From NCBI GenBank assembly GCA_021203585.1, contig JAJQAW010000144.1, forward strand, positions 1 through 6,549: 6,549 nt of DNA, written 5' to 3'. The notes below the pieces were generated by a model. It saw only the letters and a list, made by a program, of their open reading frames with translations, was not told the origin of the DNA and ran no database searches. The DNA comes from Rikenellaceae bacterium. Its GTDB lineage: Bacteria; Bacteroidota; Bacteroidia; Bacteroidales; Rikenellaceae. The position numbers and the translations under genes are program-made. Each line of letters starts with the position of its first letter. The first letter of the stretch is position 1. Shown one piece after another: positions 1 to 6,549 of this stretch.

Positions 1-1451
1 GATTATAATCCCGTAGATGACCTTCTGCCTGTTCGATCACAGACAAACTGGCTTCATGTTTTTCCGCATAGTACAGAGTGGCTGCATAATTGTACAGATG
101 GTACGGGTTACGTCGATCCCACCGATAAAGCTTTTCGAAATTCTGGATGAGTTCTTCCGAAAAATCTCCTTGAACCGACCGCTTACCGCATTCGTTCCAT
201 CGATAATCCAGGATGATCCGCAAGAAAATGGCGCTGCCCAGGAGGATAAAAACCGGGATAACCACTGCCGGTGAAAGCCGGGTTCGCCACAGCCGCCGCC
301 GGGAGAGGCGACTGAGAGAATATCCCAAAGCGAGCCAGGTAAGGGGATATCTCAACGGATAGGAAAAAATACTGCAAATACCGATAATAAGAAGAATTGA
401 ACGACAGGTAATTTGATCTTCACCGCTTCGATCCGCATGTTTGAAATGGAAAAAAATCATACCGGCTAACAAAAGAGCGATCACAAATCCGCACTCGGCT
501 ACGATCTTGAGGTATTCGTTAAACGGATGGTTTAAATTATCTGCAATTTTAACATCATTCGGGTTCCCTTTTGTTTTTAGATAATGGGCCTGGTATACCA
601 TATAATGTTTTTTAAATGCTTCCAATCCATGTCCAAGCAAGGGTTTTTTCCGGATCATTTCGGCAGTGACCTTCCACGTTAAAATTCGTCCGAAGGCCGA
701 ATCACGTTTCCAGGTCATCAGAGTTACTGCTGTGAGGAGGATCAGACCGATCCAAGCCCATCGATACTTTTTCGTGGCTGTCATCAGGATCGGAATGGTT
801 TTACCAGAGAGATACGACACAACCAAAATCAGCGCCAGGATGCCGGTACGGGAACCGGTGAAAATCACGGTCAAAGAGATAACGGCTAAAAGACCGGCCA
901 TCGTATATGTCATCCACCGGACCGTTCCGGACCGCATCACAGCAAAAAGAAAGGGCACGGTAAGGACAAGAAACACCACTAAGGCGATCGTATTTTCGAA
1001 CGATCCGGTCATTACCGTGTACCTCATTTGCGGATCGGAATTGCGGAAATACTGATACCAGGCCCATCCGCATTCCAAAACAGCGGTGATTATCAGCCAT
1101 ACCGAGTTTCGGTGGTGCGCCGACGAGGGAACTTTTCGGTTATCGGCCCATAAAAAGAAGCAGGCCAGAGAAAAGAAGAGATAATGGTAATCCGTATACA
1201 CGTCCGCCAACCAGGTATAGATCCACAGGGCGACAGTCAATCCGGCCGTAAGGAGAGCCGGAAGGGAAAAATGAATAGAAAAACCATGTTTAACCGTTAC
1301 CCGGAATAAGAGAACGAACAAGCTCCCGACGACAAAAAAAGTGGGTCCTTGTACGTACCGTTCGGCAAACACACTCGGAGTAAAAAACCGCACCCCAGAG
1401 GATCGGCAAAAACGGTGTTATGGGCTGAGATTTATTCCAGGATATTTCCAC
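1..1451 (-). CDS. O-antigen ligase / Wzy-type family membrane protein, 3' end outside window, frameshifted near its start
   Basis: Polytopic inner-membrane protein of the O-antigen ligase/polymerase family (Wzy_C type). Members transfer or polymerise lipid-linked glycans on the periplasmic side; some relatives glycosylate proteins. One uninterrupted frame runs from GTG 1393 to base 1 (464 codons). Numbered from that GTG, it has many hydrophobic segments, the family signature TGSRTG at 179-184, a KRDSAFGR stretch, and NHPFNEYL (His 289) in the large loop, followed by VAECG. The last roughly 60 residues are soluble and TPR-like (PYHLYNYAATLYYAEKHEAS). The frame lacks the expected first N-terminal segment, which lies one frame over: GTG 1451 reads MEISWNKSQPITPFLPILWG up to a run of six T (plus-strand A 1382-1387). 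Removing one T joins it as GAVFTPSVFAERYVQGPTFF. That start would overlap the DUF1573 gene by 20 bases. The family call is firm; the substrate is unknown, and GTG 1393 remains an alternative start. Confidence 0.88.
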
Positions 1452-2417
1452 GGATCGTTAGGGTAATTAACTTTTGTTCGCTGGTGCGGATGAAAACGCG
1501 TTTATGGAACACCCCCGGAACCTCTCCGGTGTAATGGATCGTAATTTTTTCCTGGATTCCCGGTAATATCGGATGAGTCGGCCATCGAGCTACCGTACAT
1601 CCGCAACTGGTTTCCACCGATTGAATGATTACCGGTTCGGCGCCCGTATGGAGAAAGGGATATTCCACCACCTTTTTTCTCCCACTTTCGCTCCGGTTAA
1701 TTCAAAAGTTAGGAAATCGAAGACAAGTTGACTTTCCGTATGCTCGAAGGGAATGCTGGAAAATATTTCCAGCATTTCGGAGGGATAGAGCCGGTGCTCC
1801 AAGTCGGTCGCTTTTTCCCATAACTCCTGGAATCGGATCGTTCGGAGTACGGAATCCGGTTCAAAATATCGATGAAAAAGGAACTGAGGATAAAAAAGTT
1901 CGGTTTCCAAATCGCCGTAAATAGCGAGATAAGACTCACGAGTCAATTTTCCTTGTTCCAGCAGCAGTTCCAATTTTAGGGTACGGTTCATTTCCCGGAG
2001 CATCTCCAGGGAATCGACGGATAACCGAGTCAGTTCCGCCAGGGGATGCTGTCGGATGATCGGTGGGGTTCCTTTTTCCGGTTTTTCGTATTGGACCACC
2101 TCCACGATCTCTTCTGCTTCTATAAACACATACAACGGCCGTTGGTCGCTGTGTATAATTTTTCGTAGGTGCGCTTCTTGTTCGGAATCGGGTAGGTAAA
2201 CGATGGATTCCGGGTTCCGTCCGGCCAGCCAATCCCAATCCGGCAGGACTTCATCGCTGGAGGTAAGAAATAAAACTTTAGTGCGGGTATCACCCGGCTG
2301 TAGTATTTCCTGAAGGATACGGTATTCCTGAGTTTCGAAATGGGCAGGAATTGTCCGGCAGGAAAAAATTACCGGCACACAGAATAGTACGGGACGTACC
2401 CGTTTCCAGACATTCAT
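1432..2417 (-). CDS. DUF1573 lipoprotein, single-base frameshift before the DUF1573 domain
   Basis: Probable exported lipoprotein ending in a DUF1573 domain, an Ig-like beta-sandwich common in Bacteroidota envelopes. It starts at ATG 2417. Residues 1-20 are a basic, hydrophobic signal ending in a lipobox-like IFSC (Cys 20). The frame from 2417 stops at 1629 after 262 residues, but its last 14 residues (RWWNIPF...) look unnatural. One extra base in the A6 run (plus-strand T 1673-1678) changes GEKRWW to GEKKVVEYPFLHTG and enters the frame that ends at 1432, giving about 328 residues. That tail has the DUF1573 hallmarks: HTGAEPVIIQSVETSCGCT (Cys 272 and 274), PILPG, and a closing strand LITLTIRGNILE. 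Residues 45-115 (VLFLTSS...PLYVFIEAEEIVEVVQY) could be a thioredoxin-like fold without CxxC, which is an inference. Its end overlaps the start of the ligase gene. The domain call is sure, the role unknown. Confidence 0.85.
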
Positions 2418-2432
2418 CAGGTATAGGGTTAA

Positions 2433-2450
2433 AGCCCGGATTTCCGGGCT
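2433..2450 (-). promoter_or_regulatory. GC-rich hairpin just upstream of the DUF1573 start codon
   Basis: On the minus strand AGCCCGGA is followed after two bases by its reverse complement TCCGGGCT, then TTTAA. The realistic form is a 7-bp stem with a 4-base loop, extendable outwards by a G-U and an A-U pair. It fills most of the 38-base gap between the 33-residue peptide gene and ATG 2417, leaving 15 bases before the start. It could act as an attenuator or processing site, or as a structure controlling translation of the DUF1573 gene. The U-tract is too short for a confident terminator. Confidence 0.45.
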
Positions 2451-2455
2451 CTATT

Positions 2456-2557
2456 TTAAAGAAATTTAAAAAAAACGTACACATGAAGCCCGCACCACAA
2501 TAACAGAAGGGCTGAAATAACCACTTTCACACTGGTATGCAGGTTTTTATTCTTCAT
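2456..2557 (-). CDS. 33-residue single-pass membrane peptide
   Basis: This tiny frame runs from ATG 2557 to TAA 2456. It has a basic, polar N-terminus (MKNKNLHTSVK), one hydrophobic segment of about 20 residues (VVISALLLLWCGLHVYVFF) and ends KFL, so it should be one membrane helix with its N-terminus in the cytoplasm. I do not recognise the family. Support comes from the positive-then-hydrophobic pattern, the ATG start, and packing: its start lies 6 bases after the stop of the 58-residue peptide gene, and the DUF1573 gene follows 38 bases after its stop. It could be a small partner subunit of a membrane complex, a leaderless toxic peptide, or chance. Confidence 0.5.
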   Translation of the reverse strand: MKNKNLHTSVKVVISALLLLWCGLHVYVFFKFL

Positions 2558-2563
2558 CAGTTG

Positions 2564-2740
2564 TCAGCTTACGGTGCCCGATAAAATCCATGGTAAGAGA
2601 AGGCTCATGTAACGGGTCCATCCTTTATCCAATCGAAAAATAGAATGTGGACTATTCATGTCGCAAAATAAATAATACAAAAAGCCTAAGGCCGCCAGGC
2701 TAATTAATGTAAGCCAAGCCATCCGAATCAATTTTTTCAT
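2564..2740 (-). CDS. 58-residue membrane peptide, translationally coupled
   Basis: This small frame runs from ATG 2740 to TGA 2564. It begins with MKKLIRM and a hydrophobic helix (AWLTLISLAALGFLYYLF). A short polar loop with a Cys and two Asp follows (CDMNSPHSIFRLDKGWTRY), then a second, shorter hydrophobic stretch (MSLLLPWILSGTVS). It is probably a two-helix inner-membrane peptide; a signal peptide with a short exported tail is the alternative. The start at 2740 is favoured over an in-frame ATG at 2746 because ATGA here overlaps the TGA (2737-2739) that ends the upstream Cys/Gly-rich frame, which is typical of coupled translation. I do not recognise the family and infer no function beyond membrane location. 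Confidence 0.5.
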   Translation of the reverse strand: MKKLIRMAWLTLISLAALGFLYYLFCDMNSPHSIFRLDKGWTRYMSLLLPWILSGTVS

Positions 2741-3003
2741 TGCCATCCAGGTACAGGGCCATTGTAGCCATAGGTGTAGGCGCAATCCCGGGTGCACGAG
2801 GCGTAGAGGTAGTCGATTTCTTCCAATCGGGAATAATACTAATAGAGCGAATAGATAGCGCTTCCGATACCAATAGCAGCTCCAATGCCCGAAGTGCAAG
2901 ATACTCCCGCCAGTACGCAAGCGGCCAGATGAGCGGCCCATGCCTTGCTTTCCTGGCTTCTTGCTGTGGATTGACAAGCGGAGATGCATCTACTCCATAA
3001 AAC
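2737..3003 (-). pseudogene. Disrupted frame for a Cys/Gly-rich small peptide
   Basis: Between the lipoprotein stop (3004) and the start of the 58-residue peptide gene, the frame that looks like protein is the one ending at TGA 2737. It reads AAHLAACVLAGVSCTSGIGA, then AIGIGSAIYSLY, a TAG at 2839-2841, and YYSRLEEIDYLYASCTRDCA with an aromatic, Gly-rich tail ending NGPVPGWQ. The GxxxG spacing, two Cys pairs and small size resemble bacteriocin-like or secreted Cys-rich peptides, but I cannot assign a family. No ATG, GTG or TTG start lies upstream in this frame after 3004. The neighbouring frame reads VDASPLVNPQQEARKARHG from near an ATG at 2998, so one or two lost or gained bases plus the TAG would have to be corrected to give a whole gene. 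Its stop overlaps the next start as ATGA, which supports this frame having been coding. Confidence 0.4.
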
Positions 3004-3519
3004 CTACTTGTCTTCTTCTTGTTTATCTTCGGCGCTATTGTAACGTGTGATGGGCGAAAAAGCGGCATCTCCGGTCAGGATGTTTAATTTATAGGACAAG
3101 CGGCTATATAAATTTTCACGTTCTTGTGGGCTGAGGGAAGAAAAATTTAATTTACGGGCCATCGCCTCGTCTTTCAGGGAATTTGCTTCCAGGTTGGACG
3201 CGATTCGTTCATACTGATCGCCGAACATCGTTTTTAACTTCGCCTCCAACATGGCGTTGTACTTTTCCGGATTTTCCTGAACCAACATCAATAGTTTGCC
3301 GAGTTCTTCGAATTGCTCGGGGGTCATGGTTTTGAAGTGCCGAATGATCTCCCCATACGCGGTTAAGACCGCTTCTTAATGTTCCAGGTATTCCGGATGT
3401 GCCAGGATTTTGTCTAATCCTTGCGATTGAAACTCTTCTGCTTCCTGATGATTGCAGGAAAATATTCCGCCGATTAAAAGCAACAGCAGAACAAAAGGGA
3501 ATAGAATTCTTTTTTTCAT
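3004..3519 (-). CDS. Small alpha-helical lipoprotein with an in-frame TAA at codon 48
   Basis: First gene of the leftward string. ATG 3519 starts MKKRILFPFVLLLLLIGGIF followed by SC, a clear signal peptide with lipobox-like IFSC (Cys 22), so the product should be anchored in the envelope. The frame reads to HPEYLEH, meets TAA at 3376-3378, and continues in the same frame with equally protein-like sequence (EAVLTAYGEIIRHFKTMTPE) for 123 more codons to TAG 3004. The mature part is charged and helical, rich in Glu, Lys and Leu (QFEELGKLLMLVQENPEKY), and ends in a hydrophilic EDKQEEDK tail. With the stop read through it would be about 171 residues. ATG 3327 can start a 107-residue remainder but would lack the export signal. 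I do not recognise the family. The TAA looks like a nonsense change in one gene rather than two genes. Confidence 0.65.
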
Positions 3520-3706
3520 TTTTTAATACGTTCAGGTTAATAAAAGGGTTGAAAAACTTTTCACAAGGAGAATAAAAAAATTGAAAAAAACAAATTCTTT
3601 ATAAAAAGAAATTTAATTTTTCTAATAAAATAAGTTGTATCTTGTCCAAAACATTAACCCATGAGCCGGCGCGGTCATCTGCGCTGAATCCGCAAAATTT
3701 CAATCC
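3520..3706. promoter_or_regulatory. AT-rich divergent intergenic region
   Basis: This 187-base gap lies between two divergently transcribed lipoprotein genes, so promoters for both should sit here. Bases 3541 to 3640 are almost entirely A and T, with several A or T runs of six to eight. For the rightward gene a weak Bacteroidota -7-like element is visible at 3638-3644. For the leftward gene, a minus-strand TTTG near 3590 could be a -33 element, but I see no good -7 match. The last 46 bases turn GC-richer and contain a nine-codon frame, ATG 3661 to TGA 3687 (MSRRGHLR), inside the likely leader. Confidence 0.5.
3638..3644 (+). promoter_or_regulatory. Possible -7 element for the transglutaminase-like gene
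   Basis: TATCTTG approximates the Bacteroidota -7 consensus TAnnTTTG (one T short) and lies about 63 bases upstream of ATG 3707. No clear TTTG -33 box is found at the proper spacing, only T-rich sequence around 3616-3621. Tentative. Confidence 0.25.
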
Positions 3707-5561
3707 ATGAAAAATCCATCGATAGCGCTTTTCTGCTTGTCTGTGCTGTGGTCGGCGTTATTTATCACTGCATCCGGATGCCGGAACCAAAAAGAGGGCA
3801 CCCTGCCGTGGGCTTTGAACCAGGCGGGTGAAAATAGAAAGGAGTTGGTAAAAGTTCTCCGGCATTACTCGATGGATTCTTCCGATAGTTTGAAGCTTCA
3901 AGCCGCCCGGTTTTTAATCGCTTACATGCCCGGGCATTTTTCTTTGACCGATCATCGGTTTCAACATGTGGAAAATCAGCTCCACAAATCCGGAGCCGGT
4001 TATTTATCCAAACTCAGCGCCATGGTATCGCTGAGCAATGAATTACAAATGGTCTACGGAGATCAATTAACCGCTTTACCCGATATTGAAACGGTTACGG
4101 CTGAATTTTTAATCGCTCACATCGACCATGTGTTCGGGTTGCGGGAGCGCTTAACGTGGTTACCCATGGTCTCGCAGGAAGACTTTTTCGAATATGTTTT
4201 ACCCTATCGAATCTTGCACGAACCGTTGCAGCATCGCTGGGATTCGTTGACTTTACTGGCCGGCGCTTTGGAAGGTTGGTCGAAAATACCCAATCTGGTC
4301 CTCGAATATAGTGATTTTGATTTTCTGGTTCCATTCGAACATATAAACAACTTTACCACCCATACCCTTTTACAACAATATTATCATCCATCCCTTCCAG
4401 CCGACCTGCCATCACTATTCGCTGGTGGATTTGGTCAGAAACCGAGCGATGGGAATTCCTTTCGCGCAAACCCTATTTTATTACGCAAACCGAAACGGTG
4501 TCCACATGACTGCCGACAAGATCGATCCCTGCTGGTACAATAAACTGGAATTCGAAAATAACCGTAAACCGGCTAAAGTATATCGAAGAACCTTTTCTCA
4601 CCAAGGCAAAATATACCGGGCCGCTGGAGAATATATACTGGAAGATCTGAACCATCCCTTTTTAAAAGACGTCACTGCCGAATTTGTCCGAACCGCAGAG
4701 CTGATTTGCAGGCCGTTCAAGAACAATTCCGTCAATAAAAATATTTACCTCTGCGCCTTTTGTAATTTGGAGTGGCTGCCTGTGGCCCGCCAGAGAATTT
4801 CGAAGGAAATTCGCTTTGAACAGGTTGCAGTCAATCATGTGTATTGTTTAGGGATGTTTACGGGAGAGGAACTCGAACAGATCGGCGATCCTTTTATTTT
4901 CGATGCCCATGGCCGAACCATTCCCTTGACACCCTCCGCACAGGAATTCCAAACCGTTGCATTGACTCGTAAATACCCTTTTACATCGCATTACCTGCGG
5001 CGAAGTACTGAATTGGTCGGAATTTCCGGAGAGGGTTCCATGAGTCCGGATTTTACCGGAGCGGAACCCCTTTTTGTTTGCGACAGCGTGAGCCACTACG
5101 AATATTACCATGCTCGGGTTTGTGGAACTTACCGGTACCTCAAGTTCAAAAGCATTCACCAGACCGTGGCAGAAATTTTTCTTATGGACGAGGGCAACCG
5201 ACCGATCGATATTCTTCCGACGGATCCCGATCAACCCCTTCATCCCCTGTTCGATAAAGACCCCTTGACGTACGGATCGATCGGAGATTCGCTGATCGTG
5301 GATTTACAGCAACCACGAAGCCTAAAAGATATTTATATCTTCGCTCGGAACGATGGGAATAATCTTTTTCCGGACCAAGAATACGAATTGTTTGTGAATC
5401 GCGGCGGGAGATGGATTTCCTACGGCAAAAAAGAAACGGCCGATTTTGAACTCGAATTCGCACAGATACCTGCCGGAGCCCTCTATTGGCTTCGCAATCG
5501 ACAAAAAGGAGTCCAGGAAAGAATTTTTACGTACGAGGATGGGAAAATCACCTGGTGGTGA
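3707..5561 (+). CDS. Transglutaminase-like lipoprotein with C-terminal discoidin-like domain, one frameshift
   Basis: Large exported protein of a type I know from gut Bacteroidales. ATG 3707 opens a signal peptide ending TASGC (Cys 25, lipobox-like). A conserved N-terminal region follows (NRKELVKVLRHYSMDSSDSL, LKLQAARFLIAYMPGHFS, EYVLPYRILHEPLQ). The first frame runs to 4543 but loses sense near 4406. The second frame, open to 5561, continues as CHHYSLVDLVRNRAMGIPF. This matches the transglutaminase-like core, with putative catalytic Cys 234 and His 266 (NRNGVH). Dropping one base around 4405 joins them into about 617 residues. The C-terminus (HPLFDKDPLTYGS, SLKDIYIFARNDGN, EYELFVNRGGRW, YWLRNRQKG, ERIFTYEDGKITWW) looks like a discoidin/F5-8C-type binding domain. 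GTG 4425 could start only a fragment without the Cys and export signal. It probably acts as a surface peptidase or acyltransferase on peptide or glycan; the substrate is unknown. Confidence 0.82.
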
Positions 5562-5576
5562 TTTCCCGGAATGAAA

Positions 5577-5610
5577 TTCAGACCGTTTCCACGCGATGAA
5601 ACGGTCTGAA
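5577..5610. terminator. Bidirectional terminator between convergent genes
   Basis: A perfect 13-base inverted repeat, TTCAGACCGTTTC (5577-5589) and GAAACGGTCTGAA (5598-5610), has an 8-base loop. It lies 15 bases past the stop of the transglutaminase-like gene and 19 bases past the stop of the converging GH28-like gene. Short T runs flank both sides (ATTT after the right arm, ATTTC on the opposite strand), so it can serve both transcripts. The weak U-tracts are ordinary for this phylum. Confidence 0.8.
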
Positions 5611-5629
5611 ATTTACGGTTGCACAGTAT

Positions 5630-6549
5630 TTAAAACTCCTTTTTACCGTTGATTACCACTTGGTTTAGGGTGAAATTTTGGATGTAGTCCGTATGGATGA
5701 TCGGATTTTCCGCCCGGATATTGAGATTCTCCAGGGTAAATTCGGTCAATTCGTATTGGTCGGAATGGGAAACGCTGAACAGCGATTCACATTCGAAATC
5801 GATGTTGCGCATCGTAACGTGGCTCGAATAGGATTTCGGCGGTACCTCGGCACCTTTCAGATCGAAAAATTGCGACCAGGGTTTGATGAACAGAAAATGT
5901 CCCGCTTTTCCTTTGATATCCTCTACCAGGATGTACTGGTAATTTTGCGGGGTATCGGTACGCATTTTTAACCACAGCAGCCGCTGCGCCCGGTCCACAA
6001 TTTCACAACGGCGCACAATAATATTCCGATTGAATATCGACTCGCTGCCGCAAGTCAGCACGCCGTGACAAAACCCGAAGGTGCAATCCTCGATGATAAT
6101 GTTTTCATTTCCTCCGTTATTGGGGTCCTGATCCGCGGTCGGTCCCTTGCCGCCTTTGAGTGCCACCGCATCATCGTTTACCGCCATGTAGCACCCTTTG
6201 ATCAGGACGTTTTTGCAGGCATCGATATCGATCGCATCCGTACTCGGGGCTTTCACCGGAGCATGCGGAGAGGTGATGCGGACGTTCAGGTATTTGACAC
6301 GCTCGCATTTGTAAATATGGGTCGTCCAAAAGGGAGAATTGACCAGCTTTACTCCCGAAATCTGCACGTCTTTGCTGTTCGAAATGTACACCAGCCGCGG
6401 CCGAAGTTCGTCCATGTTGGTGCATTTGGGGATGACCCGGCGCCGTTGCCAAAACGATTTCCAGTAGCGCAGTCCGTTGCCGTCGATGGTTCCGGTGCCG
6501 GAAATGGTAAAACCGTCTACCCGGTCCGCATTGACCAAGGCCGCAAAAT
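5630..6549 (-). CDS. GH28-type (polygalacturonase-like) beta-helix protein, 5' end outside window
   Basis: Right-handed parallel beta-helix protein of the GH28/pectate-lyase-like superfamily, whose members hydrolyse galacturonan or related pectic chains by inversion. 305 residues are visible; the frame stays open to the window edge (FAALVNADRVDGFTISGTGT), so TTG 6538 is not the start and signal peptide and N-terminus are missing. GH28 active-site blocks appear in order: STDAIDIDAC in place of NTDG, VNDDAVALKGG (the DD pair), CHGVLTCGSES in place of GHG, and LLWLKMRTDT at the RIK position. Repeating strand-turn units (NVLIKGC, NIIIEDC, NIIVRRC, YILVEDI, HVTMRNIDF) give the helix rungs. It ends in NQVVINGKKEF and TAA 5630. 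All putative catalytic Asp and His are kept, so it is probably active, but the altered motifs suggest a subfamily with its own substrate. It converges on the transglutaminase-like gene and shows no sign of damage. Confidence 0.88.
   Translation of the reverse strand, partial: FAALVNADRVDGFTISGTGTIDGNGLRYWKSFWQRRRVIPKCTNMDELRPRLVYISNSKDVQISGVKLVNSPFWTTHIYKCERVKYLNVRITSPHAPVKAPSTDAIDIDACKNVLIKGCYMAVNDDAVALKGGKGPTADQDPNNGGNENIIIEDCTFGFCHGVLTCGSESIFNRNIIVRRCEIVDRAQRLLWLKMRTDTPQNYQYILVEDIKGKAGHFLFIKPWSQFFDLKGAEVPPKSYSSHVTMRNIDFECESLFSVSHSDQYELTEFTLENLNIRAENPIIHTDYIQNFTLNQVVINGKKEF

Noticed and set aside
666..1055. Plus-strand 129-residue frame and other frames over 1-1400
   Set aside because: They are shadows of the O-antigen ligase gene on the minus strand, which carries clear family motifs and membrane segments.
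1629..1671. Programmed -1 frameshift in DUF1573 as the default explanation
   Set aside because: The A6 run could support it, but nearby genes have similar indels in the opposite direction, so mutation or assembly error is more economical. Kept only as an alternative.
2741..2989. Upstream extension of the 58-residue peptide to ATG 2989 (141-residue frame)
   Set aside because: The extension is Arg/His/Trp-rich with no domain-like pattern, whereas MKKLIRM at 2740 is a typical membrane-protein start with an ATGA overlap.
2700..3068. 122-residue minus-strand frame beginning MPLFRPSHV
   Set aside because: Its first third is the out-of-frame shadow of the lipoprotein C-terminus and its end overlaps the 58-residue peptide gene. 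Only a short piece (VDASPLVNPQQEARK) looks natural, so it is treated as part of the disrupted peptide.
3541..3640. AT-rich tract as an origin or attachment site
   Set aside because: No direct repeats, DnaA-box array, tRNA or integrase is visible; divergent promoters explain the composition.
1..6549. CRISPR array, tRNA, rRNA, insertion sequence
   Set aside because: No regularly spaced repeats, cloverleaf, rRNA-like sequence, transposase motif or terminal inverted repeats were seen on either strand.

Overview
The window looks like an accessory stretch of a Bacteroidota (probably Bacteroidales) chromosome. Three things point there: a DUF1573 lipoprotein next to an O-antigen-ligase-family membrane protein with a C-terminal repeat tail; a transglutaminase-like lipoprotein of a type I know from gut Bacteroidales; and a GH28-type beta-helix carbohydrate-active protein. 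Start sites lack clear Shine-Dalgarno sequences, as is usual in this phylum. The genus cannot be named from the sequence.

Layout: bases 3519 to 1 (minus strand) read as one leftward gene string. In order it holds a lipoprotein gene with an in-frame stop (3519-3004); a disrupted reading frame for a Cys/Gly-rich small peptide (about 3003-2737); a 58-residue membrane peptide (2740-2564); a 33-residue membrane peptide (2557-2456); a DUF1573 lipoprotein (2417-1432); and an O-antigen-ligase-family protein (1451 to beyond base 1). A very AT-rich divergent region (3520-3706) separates this from a rightward transglutaminase-like lipoprotein gene (3707-5561). A strong hairpin at 5577-5610 closes that gene and also faces the convergent GH28-like gene, which enters from the right edge (6549-5630).

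The most striking point is that most genes between 1 and 4430 are interrupted. The ligase and DUF1573 frames each break at a six-base A/T run, the transglutaminase-like gene breaks just before its putative catalytic Cys, and the first lipoprotein has an in-frame TAA. Correcting one base at each shift restores recognisable proteins. Either the locus is decaying or switched off, or the assembly carries indel errors; the sequence alone cannot decide. The GH28-like gene looks clean.

The best candidate for something undescribed is the minus-strand string. It has a signal-peptide lipoprotein, a Cys/Gly-rich peptide frame, two tiny membrane proteins packed with an ATGA overlap and a 6-base gap, a DUF1573 protein that may carry a thioredoxin-like middle without CxxC, and a Wzy/WaaL-type transferase. 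This could be a system that exports, anchors or glycosylates a small peptide, but that role is inferred from layout only.
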